DNA of 64,000 bases from Bacillus sp. es.036 (GTDB taxonomy: Bacteria > Bacillota > Bacilli > Bacillales > Guptibacillaceae). The notes beneath the pieces are model-generated. The model did no database searches and had not been told where the DNA came from. It worked only from the letters and a program-made list of their open reading frames with translations. This document shows, one piece after another, positions 27,273 through 35,910 of the stretch; position 1 is the stretch's first letter, and every line of letters starts with the position of its first letter. The stretch spans positions 806,001-870,000 of the forward strand of contig NZ_PDIZ01000001.1 in the NCBI RefSeq assembly GCF_002563635.1. Reading direction: 5' to 3'. Made by a program: the position numbers and the translations under genes.

Positions 27273-28049
27273 ATGAACCTGTCTCTTGAGAACCGTACAT
27301 ATGTTGTGATGGGCGTTGCAAACAAACGAAGCATTGCCTGGGGGATTGCACAGGCATTAAGCAGTGCTGGTGCAAGATTGATCTTTACTTACGCAGGTGA
27401 GCGTCTAGAGAAAAACGTTCGCGATCTTGCAGGTACACTAGATCGTGATGATTCCGTCATTTTACCTTGTGATATTACAAATGATGAGGAAATTGAAGCT
27501 ACATTTGCTCAAATTAAAGAAGAAGTCGGTGTGATTCACGGACTAGCTCACTGTATCGCATTCGCGAAAACAGAAGAATTAAAAGGGGAGTATCTTGAAA
27601 CAACGCGTGAAGGATTCTTGCTAGCGCATAACATTAGCTCATATTCCCTAACTGCTGTATCAAAAGCAGCTCGTCCACTTATGACTGAAGGTGGAAGCAT
27701 CCTTACGATGACATACCTTGGTGGCGAGCGTGTTGTAAATAACTACAACGTCATGGGCGTAGCAAAAGCATCGCTTGATGCAAGTGTGAAGTACCTTGCG
27801 AATGACCTTGGCAAAGACAACATCCGTGTTAATGCGATTTCAGCTGGTCCGATTCGTACGCTTGCGGCAAAAGGAATTGGCGACTTTAATTCTGTTATTA
27901 AAGAGATTGAAGAGAAATCTCCAATGCGTCGCACGGTAACGAAGGAAGACGTAGGAAACACAGCACTATTCTTAATGAGTGATCTTTCTGGAGGAATTAC
28001 TGGTGAGATGATTCATGTGGATAGTGGGTATAACATTATTGCTACTTGA
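27273..28049 (+). CDS. fabI: Enoyl-[acyl-carrier-protein] reductase (NADH) FabI
   Basis: The 258-aa SDR enzyme performs the last reduction in fatty-acid elongation. It shows the cofactor segment MGVANKRSIAWGIA, AHCIAFA, and catalytic Y148 (TYLGG) and Y158-x6-K165 (NYNVMGVAK). The start is ATG 27273, nine bases after GGAGG; an ATG two codons earlier would overlap the ribosome site. Its last 361 bases recur at 47268-47628. The protein is complete and the downstream terminator is intact. Confidence 0.96.
   Translation: MNLSLENRTYVVMGVANKRSIAWGIAQALSSAGARLIFTYAGERLEKNVRDLAGTLDRDDSVILPCDITNDEEIEATFAQIKEEVGVIHGLAHCIAFAKTEELKGEYLETTREGFLLAHNISSYSLTAVSKAARPLMTEGGSILTMTYLGGERVVNNYNVMGVAKASLDASVKYLANDLGKDNIRVNAISAGPIRTLAAKGIGDFNSVIKEIEEKSPMRRTVTKEDVGNTALFLMSDLSGGITGEMIHVDSGYNIIAT
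27689..28049 (+). repeat. Direct repeat, left copy (3' end of fabI)
   Basis: This segment matches 47268-47628 over 361 bases. By my reading there are 17 mismatches: one in the first ~190 bases and sixteen in the rest. All are synonymous or in the stop codon. The repeats bracket the ~19-kb glycosyltransferase/giant-protein block. Confidence 0.93.
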
Positions 28050-28062
28050 TCTAATACGAAAC

Positions 28063-28097
28063 CAAGCCCATCTTACAATTTGGAGATGGGCTTGTTC
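28063..28097 (+). terminator. Terminator after fabI
   Basis: CAAGCCCATCT-TACAATTTGG-AGATGGGCTTG forms an 11-bp stem followed by TTCTAATT. Confidence 0.82.
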
Positions 28098-28540
28098 TAA
28101 TTAGAAATACATTCAAACTCAAAAAAAAATCAGCTCCATACTCTTATTCGCAGCCTAAATTTGTAATTTTTATACATGATCTGGGCGAACTTAGAGCTAT
28201 TATTAGGTATTTTAGTTACTTTTGAATCAACATACGATATCAGAAATTGAAAGGTAATCTGAAATATTTTAGATACAAGTGTATCATCGTATGACAACTT
28301 AGAGCAGAATGTTTTCAGGGATAAAACGAATCATTGAAAATCAATACCAAACCATTATATGATTCGAAATTTATGTTTCTATGATACTGAGTCTAAAAAC
28401 ATCGTAAATACAATTTCGACGTTTGGAAAAATGCAATTAGACTAATGTGATTAATGATTGTTTCGGTCGACCTAAGTTTACTTTAGCTCTCTGTAGAAAT
28501 GACTTTTTTTTAGTTATGAGAAAAGGGACGTATTGAAAAA
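28098..28540. other. AT-rich intergenic stretch at the left end of the island
   Basis: About 440 bases without a convincing coding frame, ribosome site or repeated element. It is the left junction of the accessory block. No tRNA, integrase remnant or inverted terminal repeat is visible. Confidence 0.6.
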
Positions 28541-28584
28541 CAGCCTATTTATGTGAAGAAATTCGCATAAATAGGCTGTTTTTC
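28537..28584. terminator. Strong symmetrical hairpin terminator
   Basis: AACAGCCTATTTATG pairs perfectly with CATAAATAGGCTGTT around a 13-base loop, with AAAA on the left and TTTTTCG on the right. It lies 50 bases past the stop of the minus-strand gene at 28635 and probably terminates it. Confidence 0.85.
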
Positions 28585-28634
28585 GTTGTGTCTGACAACT
28601 TACTAACGATAATAACTGGAGAAGAGGAGACATA

Positions 28635-29288
28635 TTATTGGAAATTCATCAGATGATCGTGACGGCGCTTCATTTTCTTTTCTTTTATATTAAACAAAGT
28701 CCTTGGGCCTTCTACCTTTACTACCTGAGAAAGTTTGATATTCACGTCAATCTGCTTGAAATAATTAGAGCTACAGTCCTCTTCCGTGCAGATCACTTTT
28801 ACATCACAGCTATAGTCATTAATAAAGCAAGATACATTAGCGCCTTCCGGTCTATGAAGGAACAAATTTTCTATTATAGAAAATGGTTGTGCTAGTGATG
28901 TACATCCTTCGTTCATTGAATTCGTAAGTCGAATGACATAATAACCCTGTATGAGAAGTTTTACCTTTTGATAAACGACTATTTCACCAGAGGGAAGTAA
29001 TATCTTCACATCTTTATGGCCGTTTTTAATCGGAATTTCAGTACATTGAAGATCATGAGAGGTTGTAGGATTGATAGGATACCCATCTGGATCAGACAAA
29101 AAACATTCACCAACGAGTGATTCTTTTTTATCTGAGTGAGCAAGTTCATCACATAGGAAGTCTAGCCTCACTAATCCATTACAACCTATGAAGCTTTGTG
29201 GAGGAACCTCAATTTTCCTGACAACATGATCATAAATGGGTTTATTGACACAAGGTCTATTTTTTGAATCTTTATTTAATAATTGCAA
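28635..29288 (-). CDS. Hypothetical Cys-containing beta-rich protein, possible spore-surface component
   Basis: A 217-aa protein starting at TTG 29288, preceded by AAGGAGAGAGGG. It has no signal peptide. It contains about eight cysteines (for example SCFINDYSCDVKVICTEEDC) among alternating hydrophobic strands (VKLLIQGYYVIRLTNS, FSIIENLFLHRPEG), and ends in a basic His/Arg/Lys tail. I do not recognise it with certainty. The beta-rich, Cys-rich, leaderless make-up resembles spore coat or exosporium proteins of Bacillus. It is divergent from the glycosyltransferase gene at 29461, so the 170-base gap holds two promoters. Confidence 0.62.
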   Translation of the reverse strand: MQLLNKDSKNRPCVNKPIYDHVVRKIEVPPQSFIGCNGLVRLDFLCDELAHSDKKESLVGECFLSDPDGYPINPTTSHDLQCTEIPIKNGHKDVKILLPSGEIVVYQKVKLLIQGYYVIRLTNSMNEGCTSLAQPFSIIENLFLHRPEGANVSCFINDYSCDVKVICTEEDCSSNYFKQIDVNIKLSQVVKVEGPRTLFNIKEKKMKRRHDHLMNFQ

Positions 29289-29460
29289 TTCCCTCTCTCC
29301 TTAAGTCTATTTATATCTATTTTATTGAGGTTCAAAGGTACTTGTTCCATTATTCCACTATGGCCCTTTGCTTCAAAATTAGGTATCTCTACTTTTAAAG
29401 AGCATAACATTATAAGAGATCAGAATCCTTAAGTCTTACTGGAAAGGGGGGTTATCTGAT

Positions 29461-31482
29461 ATGTCAATGGTGATCCATACAATGCCTGTTATGCTACGTA
29501 ACGATCGTGATCTATCAATGTTGAATTTATGTTTGGAGAGCTTGTCAAAATCAGAAGATAATCCTTTTATTGTTATGTTTAATCAAGGGGACTACACGAA
29601 CGATAAGTTGAGGGAGATAGTGAATAAGCATTTGGTTAATTTCTATATTATGGGTGATGGAGAAAATACCGGTATCCCCTATGCTAGGCAAGCTTGCTTT
29701 GAGTATATATGGAAACATTACCCTCATTGCTCCTTTATTACCGAAATTCATCCAGACATGATCTTTTCTCCGCAATGGACGCTTCCTTTACAAGCATTCT
29801 TGCACAATAATCCTGATGAACCTTGTGTGTCTCCAGGAATACTAACAGCTAATGGCGAGTGGCATCCCCATCAGAAGGGGATACAAAGTGTAAAGATACC
29901 TGATTCGCTTGATATGTTAATCAGTCTATTAAATGAACATATTAGACCGGAAATAAAGGAAGGGTTTGTTCACCCAGTGATGCATCGTTCAATTGACCTT
30001 AAAAAAGTGGGCGGCTACATAATTGAAGATCTGCCTGGTAAACAAGGTTATGAAGATGATTATCTATTACTGTCTTACTATCATATACTGCGGTTACCAA
30101 AGAATTGGAAACCGAAAGCTGATCTTCGAAGCTGTGTTTTTCATTATACAATGGCTCAAAGGATGAGGTTACCCGGTATTGTAGAAGAGTCTAATAAGAA
30201 TTTACAGGGTTTGATCCGTCGTTTTGGGACAATGGGGCTCCAGGAACTTAGAGGCATACAGGAAATTCCTGTTCAAAATGAAGTGACAAGTAAAAAACTT
30301 GTTCACTTTCGAGACGATGAGTATGGTGACCTAAGCGATGTTTCTAGCATACAGGGGTATTCTTCTATCGTGGTGTCAAGGAGAGAAGAAACTTCTCAGG
30401 GGAATGGATTCACATACCTTCCAATCTCAATGACAAAGCAACTTGATCCGCAATGTTGTATTGCGATCGTAAACCATCCATTTTGGTTCAAGGAAGTGAA
30501 CCAATGGAGTCCGAAAGCCATCATCAGTTATATACCAGATTCGTTGCTTACGAATAATAGTGACCACATCGATTTTTATACGAATGCATTGTGCTTAAAA
30601 TCAGATGTTATTATAACAGATTCAGAAGAGAGCTTTATTAAATTGTCATTAAACTATCCGGTTGTCTTTTGTTACTCGTCTTCAGCCTATTGCGATATCC
30701 ATCAATCATCTATCGAATCGCCTCCTTCTGCAGATCAGAACACTTTATTATTAGAAATAATAAAGTGCCTAGAGAAAGATGGAATTGTCTCTTCTCAAGA
30801 ACTTAGTCAATTGAGTTATAGGAAGAGGAAAGCTAGAATAGATGAATTAAAAATGTCTCTTGAATCAGAACCGCACCACGAAGAGAACCTTTTCTTACTG
30901 GCGAAGTATCTCTATTTGAGCGGTGACTTTTCTGAAGCTGAACATTACTTTTATCAGGCGTTTTCAAGAAATGTAGTATTTAACAGATTCGACGGATTAA
31001 AGAAATATTATCCATGGTGTTCTCTTGTTCAGGCTAGACAGGGAAAGACGAACTCTGCTCTTAATTCGCATGGAATACTTGCAACGACACCGGAATTAAA
31101 GGCACATTATTATCAGTTGATTGCTATATATGATGAACAAGCCTATTCATTTATTAACGCGGAGATTTGTCGAGTTCATGGTGACTCACAATATGCTTTG
31201 AAACAATATGAAAATGTTCAATTCAACTTAGCAAAGTTAATTAAATATAAGCTTTATAGAGAAAGAATGGAATTTGATCGAGCTTTGGATCTTTTATCAG
31301 AACACAAGGATGAGCTGAATATTAGAAAAGAGAAATGGCTAGTCCTTGGGGAGAAGGAAGAATTAATGGGAGACAAGAGCCGTGCAATTAATTATTATCT
31401 TCAAGCAGCCAGTCATGATGAAGCAGTAATAAGCAAGGTTCTTAGAATTGAAGCTATTGATCAATTTATCCGTTTGTTGTGA
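29461..31482 (+). CDS. Multidomain glycosyltransferase with TPR-like C-terminus
   Basis: A 673-aa cytoplasmic protein. Residues 1-250 look like a GT-A-fold glycosyltransferase: ENTGIPYARQACFEY followed by FITEIHPDMIF (in the position of the DxD metal site) and GYEDDYLLLSYY. Residues 300-420 resemble a GT-B N-terminal half (CIAIVNHPFWF, AIISYIPDSL, LKSDVIITDSEESF). From about 450 to the end are helical TPR-like repeats (EEN-LFLLAKYLYLSGDFSEAEHYFYQAF). Start ATG after GGAAAGGGGGG. Donor and acceptor are unknown; it leads the plus-strand half of the island and 30 bases separate it from the next transferase. Confidence 0.75.
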   Translation: MSMVIHTMPVMLRNDRDLSMLNLCLESLSKSEDNPFIVMFNQGDYTNDKLREIVNKHLVNFYIMGDGENTGIPYARQACFEYIWKHYPHCSFITEIHPDMIFSPQWTLPLQAFLHNNPDEPCVSPGILTANGEWHPHQKGIQSVKIPDSLDMLISLLNEHIRPEIKEGFVHPVMHRSIDLKKVGGYIIEDLPGKQGYEDDYLLLSYYHILRLPKNWKPKADLRSCVFHYTMAQRMRLPGIVEESNKNLQGLIRRFGTMGLQELRGIQEIPVQNEVTSKKLVHFRDDEYGDLSDVSSIQGYSSIVVSRREETSQGNGFTYLPISMTKQLDPQCCIAIVNHPFWFKEVNQWSPKAIISYIPDSLLTNNSDHIDFYTNALCLKSDVIITDSEESFIKLSLNYPVVFCYSSSAYCDIHQSSIESPPSADQNTLLLEIIKCLEKDGIVSSQELSQLSYRKRKARIDELKMSLESEPHHEENLFLLAKYLYLSGDFSEAEHYFYQAFSRNVVFNRFDGLKKYYPWCSLVQARQGKTNSALNSHGILATTPELKAHYYQLIAIYDEQAYSFINAEICRVHGDSQYALKQYENVQFNLAKLIKYKLYRERMEFDRALDLLSEHKDELNIRKEKWLVLGEKEELMGDKSRAINYYLQAASHDEAVISKVLRIEAIDQFIRLL

Positions 31483-31512
31483 TTCATCATACAAATGAAA
31501 GGAGGAGTATAG

Positions 31513-32241
31513 ATGCAACCGGTTCGTAAAACATCTGAAAATACCCTAACAGCGCTTCTCCAAGTGCGTAATGAAGAAGGCCGCTATTTAAATGAAGTAT
31601 TATCAGAGTTGAGCGATTATGTAGACGATATGGTCATAGTGGATGATGCAAGTACGGATCGAACAGTGGAAATATGCCAATCCTTTCCCAAGGTGAAGGA
31701 AATTATTCCACTTCCCCAAAGTCAATTTAACAGGGAATGGGAATTAAGAAGTACACTATGGCGTGAAGGCTGTAAATATGAACCAGATTGGGTTCTAGCG
31801 ATTGATGCAGATGAGGTATTTGAATCTTCTTTCAAGACACACGTTCGTGATTTGATTAATCAAGATCAATTCGATTGGGTTAGTTTTCGAATGTATGATT
31901 TCTGGGGAGGTCGAACTCATTATCGTGAAGATGAATTCTGGAACTTGCACAGACACCATACGATGATGTTAGTTCGCTATTTACCTGATTTCCCTTACTA
32001 CTATATACAGCAGGATCATCATGTGAATCGTTTACCCTTATCATATGGTGCTCTTACAGGGTATTTATCCGACATACGTGTGAAGCATTATGGTTGGGCA
32101 GGTGATGAATCGGATAGAAAGCGAAAATATGATCGATACATGAGTATTGACCCTGAAGGAAAGTGGGGAAACTTGCAACATTACAAATCTATACTTGATC
32201 CTTTCCCTAATTTGGTTGAATGGGAGGAGGGGGCTACTTGA
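31513..32241 (+). CDS. Family 2 glycosyltransferase
   Basis: A 242-aa GT-A fold protein. It has the nucleotide-binding start (LLQVRNEEGRYL), the VDDASTDRTVEI motif, and WVLAIDADEVFE containing the DxD metal-binding residues near residue 97. The second half is rich in Trp/His/Tyr (FWGGRTHYREDEFW), typical of the acceptor side. There is no membrane segment, so it acts in the cytoplasm. Start ATG with AAAGGAGGAG. Its stop overlaps the next gene's TTG start (TTGA). Confidence 0.85.
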   Translation: MQPVRKTSENTLTALLQVRNEEGRYLNEVLSELSDYVDDMVIVDDASTDRTVEICQSFPKVKEIIPLPQSQFNREWELRSTLWREGCKYEPDWVLAIDADEVFESSFKTHVRDLINQDQFDWVSFRMYDFWGGRTHYREDEFWNLHRHHTMMLVRYLPDFPYYYIQQDHHVNRLPLSYGALTGYLSDIRVKHYGWAGDESDRKRKYDRYMSIDPEGKWGNLQHYKSILDPFPNLVEWEEGAT

Positions 32242-33371
32242 AAAAAGTTTCAATACTAACTCACAGTTTCCTGGATGCTTATAATAATCAAATTACGAAG
32301 CTATATGGGGGAGGGCTGGAACGTTACCTTTATGAACTATGCCTCATTCTTAAAGAGAAAGAAATCGATGTGGAGGTTCACCAGCTCTCCTTCAATGAAT
32401 CTTTCGAAACCAAGTTAGAGAGTACAGAGATCGCAGGAACGATTGTGTATGGTTACTATTGTGATGATCTTGATAAAATTGCTGATATTTTTGAAGAGAT
32501 GGCCAAAAAGGCATCTGGTTCACTTATTTATGCAAGTTGCATCTGGCATCCCATTCAATATCGTCCTAATAGTCTCGGTATTTGCCATGGAATAAATTGG
32601 GATAGGATAGACTTAGTGATTGAAGCAAAGGATCAGGTAAAAGAAAATGTCCAACGAGCCGTCACCTCGTTATCAAAAATTGTATCGGTTGATTCACACT
32701 TTCTAAGTTACTGTCGCTCTGTTTGTCATTATGATGATCCTGAAAAAATTGAGTTGATACCTAATTTTGTTGATACAGAGAAATTCGTACCAGGGGATGC
32801 GAAAGCTGTTGAAGGAGGGCGCTTACGCGTACTCTTTCCTAGAAGAATTAGTCATGAAAGAGGTATCCTCTTAATGATGGCTGCCACTGATCTATTGTTA
32901 CAGAAATTTCCTCAAGTCGAAATCATGTTTGCTGGAGAGATGATTAAAGAGACTGATATTTGTAGAGTATTTCAATACTGGATGAAAGTACACCCGAACA
33001 AGGATCGGATTATACATGAAGTTTGTTCGTTTGAAGATATGCCAGATGTCTATCAAAAAGCTGACATTGTTGTGATTCCTACTGTTTATTCAGAAGGGAC
33101 TTCTCTATCATGTTTAGAAGCATTAAGTGCCGGATTACCTGTTATCGCAACGAACGTGGGAGGACTTAATGACATTATTGTTGACGGCTTTAATGGATAT
33201 CTCATCACTCCTACAACGAACCGACTAGTGGCAACGATTTCAGAATTAATAACAAATAGAGAAAAGCGGTCGATGATCGCTTCGCATGCTAGAGAAACGG
33301 CAAAGGCTTTTGATCGAAGCATTTGGCAAAATAGCTGGAGAGGTGTCCTAGAAGAGTATTTGCAGGAATAA
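32238..33371 (+). CDS. Family 4 glycosyltransferase
   Basis: The 377-aa GT-B enzyme starts at TTG 32238, just downstream of GGGAGGAGG and overlapping the previous stop by 3 bases; an ATG at 32220 lies inside the ribosome site. The N-terminal half has a YGGGLERYLYEL loop; the C-terminal donor domain has LRVLFPRRISHERG and the E-x7-E motif region YSEGTSLSCLEALSAGLPVIATNVGG. It likely transfers a sugar from a nucleotide donor in a retaining reaction. Coupled to the upstream GT2, it may extend the same glycan. Confidence 0.88.
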   Translation: MKKVSILTHSFLDAYNNQITKLYGGGLERYLYELCLILKEKEIDVEVHQLSFNESFETKLESTEIAGTIVYGYYCDDLDKIADIFEEMAKKASGSLIYASCIWHPIQYRPNSLGICHGINWDRIDLVIEAKDQVKENVQRAVTSLSKIVSVDSHFLSYCRSVCHYDDPEKIELIPNFVDTEKFVPGDAKAVEGGRLRVLFPRRISHERGILLMMAATDLLLQKFPQVEIMFAGEMIKETDICRVFQYWMKVHPNKDRIIHEVCSFEDMPDVYQKADIVVIPTVYSEGTSLSCLEALSAGLPVIATNVGGLNDIIVDGFNGYLITPTTNRLVATISELITNREKRSMIASHARETAKAFDRSIWQNSWRGVLEEYLQE

Positions 33372-33387
33372 CTAAGGAGGCGATCGT

Positions 33388-33912
33388 ATGCCTAACTATA
33401 ATGTGTTCTCAAACATTAGGGACCCCCTCACTACAGAGGATATTGCCGCTACGTCAGCAGCAAATGGGGTAAATTACCGAGCTACTACTGGTTCGGTGGG
33501 AGTAGCAGCTAACGCTTTCCTTGCTTTCCAATTGTTGAACCCCACCACCTCTAGATACGCAGCGAGAATCGGAAGGATATTGGGGGGCGCCGTAACAAAT
33601 ACCGCCATTTTTCTAATGCGTAACGCTACAGTTTCGGGTGCGACGACATTGCAGGCAATAAATACGAATTTTGGTTATGCCAATGCTAGTCAATTAATCC
33701 CTAGTTTTTCGACAAGTACAGTTAATCCTGTAGTAGGAGGAGGGACATTTAGTACACTGATACAGACAGCGGGGATTATTACGGATGATGAACTTGGAAA
33801 AGTGATTTTACCTCCGAACAGTCGTTTGGTCATTGATGTCCAGAACTTAACGAATCAAACGAATACATTAGCAATAACACTAGGATGGTCAGAAGTAAGT
33901 CCAACTTCTTAA
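33388..33912 (+). CDS. Hypothetical beta-rich protein, candidate surface/structural protein
   Basis: A 174-aa protein rich in Thr, Asn, Ala and Val, with no cysteines, no signal peptide and no charged clusters; many short alternating strands are predicted. The C-terminal part (LPPNSRLVIDVQNLTNQTNT then a TLGWSEV strand) reads like a jellyroll or trimeric tip domain of an extracellular fibre. I cannot name the family. It is the last gene of the plus-strand glycosyltransferase run, 16 bases after the GT4, with ribosome site AAGGAGGCGATC. The context suggests a structural partner or glycan acceptor. Confidence 0.62.
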   Translation: MPNYNVFSNIRDPLTTEDIAATSAANGVNYRATTGSVGVAANAFLAFQLLNPTTSRYAARIGRILGGAVTNTAIFLMRNATVSGATTLQAINTNFGYANASQLIPSFSTSTVNPVVGGGTFSTLIQTAGIITDDELGKVILPPNSRLVIDVQNLTNQTNTLAITLGWSEVSPTS

Positions 33913-33921
33913 ACAGAATTC

Positions 33922-33966
33922 AGGAGAGAGTGCGTAGCGTGAAGCTAACTCTCTCCTTTACCTTTT
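33922..33966. terminator. Bidirectional terminator between convergent island operons
   Basis: AGGAGAGAGT and ACTCTCTCCT form a 10-bp stem around a 20-base loop that can add internal pairs (GCG/AGC). It is followed by TTTACCTTTTTC and sits between the plus- and minus-strand halves of the island. Confidence 0.72.
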
Positions 33967-33967
33967 T

Positions 33968-35896
33968 CTAAGAAGATAAATGAAAAGCAATAGCTATTAA
34001 TCTATTTTCATCTACTAGCTTCTCGGATGATCCATGTTGTTTCGCTAATAAGTAATAGAGATAAGAAAGAGTGATTCGGGGTAAGGGGTTTGTGGGGGAA
34101 TGAGTAATTAATGAGTTGAGAATTTCTTTTGCGCCATGATAGTTCTTAAGTTTCAGAAGAAGTATACTTAAAGTTAATTTTTCTCGTTCATTTAAATGAA
34201 GTAAGATTGAAGTCAGCTGCTTGACTATCCCCTTAATGAACCATTGAGGAGAAGCAAGGATCAGATAGAAATGGGACAACGGGTACAACATGTCCTCAGA
34301 AGTTAATGCTTGCGTCGTATTAATAAGGCGCAAATACCCTTTCCAACACTGCGTTTCTATAAGCATCAGCTTTGCAAGATACAAGGCGTATTTGTGTTCG
34401 TCGGATTGTTGTCCATGTTCCAATACTTCGTTAAGATTTCTTAAGACAAGATATTTCGAGGAATAAGTGTTCAAGAGATCTATGCCGTCTTGATTTTCTT
34501 CATAAACTATCGCCCATTGGAACAGAATTTCCTCCATCTTTAATTCACGCTTCTCCGAGTGGAGAGCGGCTAGCGCTTCCTGTTTATGTCCTTCTATAAA
34601 AAGTTTTATGGATACGGAAAGTGGTTTAATAGTAGATATTAGTTCAGCACGTATGTCTAGCGGGACTAAACCCCATATTTCTTCCAGAAAATGAAACTTT
34701 CCATTGTAGGTTAAAGATCTTATTAAAACTATCCATTGTTCTTTTGTTAGCTGCTCTTTCCAACTAGTTAATTTATTCATCATTTCAGATGAGGAAGAGA
34801 AGAATAAGTGCCCTAATACCCAACGGCTCCATGCAGGTATGTAAGCCGGGTGAAAATCTAATGCCACTTCATAATAATATAGTGCTTCAGTTGGTTCGAG
34901 GAGTTTCTCGTATATAGTGCCTAAAATATAAGCAGATCGATAGGATCCTGATCCAGATAAAGAAGAATAATTTGAATTGTCTCGATAAGAGTTTAATGAA
35001 CGTAATAGCGTATTTTTTGCAGATTCATACTGGTTCAGAAATAGGTGAAGATCTGCTTTTACATCAAGAAGGTCAGGGAAATCTGGATAATAAGTTAGCC
35101 CCTGTTCGATAAGAAGAAGGGCTTTGCTATCCTGATGGAATAAGCGCATGAGATGAACGGTTTTTAGAAGTAGATCAGGTACATAATCTGAAGTTGGTGG
35201 GAGTTGTTCCAGCAGTTCGACAAATGTATTCAAAGCTTGAGAATTCTGACTTGCTTGTAAATGTTCAACCCCTAAAGCATATTTCATTCGTATATTCTCA
35301 GGGGTTACTTGTAATGCTTTCTCTATTATTCTTACATTTCTTGTGTTTTTTTTCTTGAGAGTAATCATGTCATCGAGATAGCCATAGTGAAAAATAGTCA
35401 AGTCACTTTCTTTTATTTGTAACTTTAGTTCATTCATTGAAGATGTTATTTCTTCATGGATCTTTCCACGAAATTGTATGTGAAAATGGTTTTGAAAAAG
35501 TCGACATGCACGATCGGTGAAATAATGGGCTTTATCAAATTTTCCGTAGTAATTAATGAAGTTCAGATAGTATCCTTCTGCATTTGATGTCGTGATGAGA
35601 TCGACAAGTTTTGGATGGCAAAGAATATCAAGCTCCTCATCCGCATCTAGAATAAGAATCCAGTCACCTGTTGCCTCGTTAACTCCTCTGTTCCTAGCTT
35701 CACTAAAATCATCATTCCATGTGTAGTTGATAATGGTTGCCCCGAACGCTTCGGCAATCGTGACTGTTTGATCGGTTGATCCTGTATCTACTATGATGAT
35801 CTCGTCAGCAAGATTCTTCACAGAATTTAAGCAACGAGTTAAGTAATGCTCTTCGTTACATACAACCATACAGACAGATAAACTTGTTTTTTTCAC
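33968..35896 (-). CDS. GT2 glycosyltransferase fused to TPR repeats (copy 3)
   Basis: A 642-aa protein. The N-terminal GT2 domain (about 1-230) has SVCMVVCNEE, IIVDTGSTDQT, FSEARNRGV and WILILDADEEL, the last holding the DxD site. The rest is a TPR-type helical array (for example MKYALGVEHLQASQNSQAL, YILGTIYEKL-EPTEALYYYE). This arrangement is known from SunS-type and other protein-glycosylating GT2 enzymes, where the TPR part binds the protein acceptor. It is the third of three tandem paralogues downstream of the giant repeat protein; start ATG with AAGGAG upstream. Confidence 0.85.
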   Translation of the reverse strand: MKKTSLSVCMVVCNEEHYLTRCLNSVKNLADEIIIVDTGSTDQTVTIAEAFGATIINYTWNDDFSEARNRGVNEATGDWILILDADEELDILCHPKLVDLITTSNAEGYYLNFINYYGKFDKAHYFTDRACRLFQNHFHIQFRGKIHEEITSSMNELKLQIKESDLTIFHYGYLDDMITLKKKNTRNVRIIEKALQVTPENIRMKYALGVEHLQASQNSQALNTFVELLEQLPPTSDYVPDLLLKTVHLMRLFHQDSKALLLIEQGLTYYPDFPDLLDVKADLHLFLNQYESAKNTLLRSLNSYRDNSNYSSLSGSGSYRSAYILGTIYEKLLEPTEALYYYEVALDFHPAYIPAWSRWVLGHLFFSSSSEMMNKLTSWKEQLTKEQWIVLIRSLTYNGKFHFLEEIWGLVPLDIRAELISTIKPLSVSIKLFIEGHKQEALAALHSEKRELKMEEILFQWAIVYEENQDGIDLLNTYSSKYLVLRNLNEVLEHGQQSDEHKYALYLAKLMLIETQCWKGYLRLINTTQALTSEDMLYPLSHFYLILASPQWFIKGIVKQLTSILLHLNEREKLTLSILLLKLKNYHGAKEILNSLITHSPTNPLPRITLSYLYYLLAKQHGSSEKLVDENRLIAIAFHLSS

Positions 35897-35910
35897 AATT
35901 TTAATTCTCC

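Noticed and set aside
27689-28049. A site-specific integration (att) site in fabI
   Set aside because: The repeat is 361 bp with scattered silent differences, and no integrase, recombinase or tRNA is in the block; homologous recombination explains it better.
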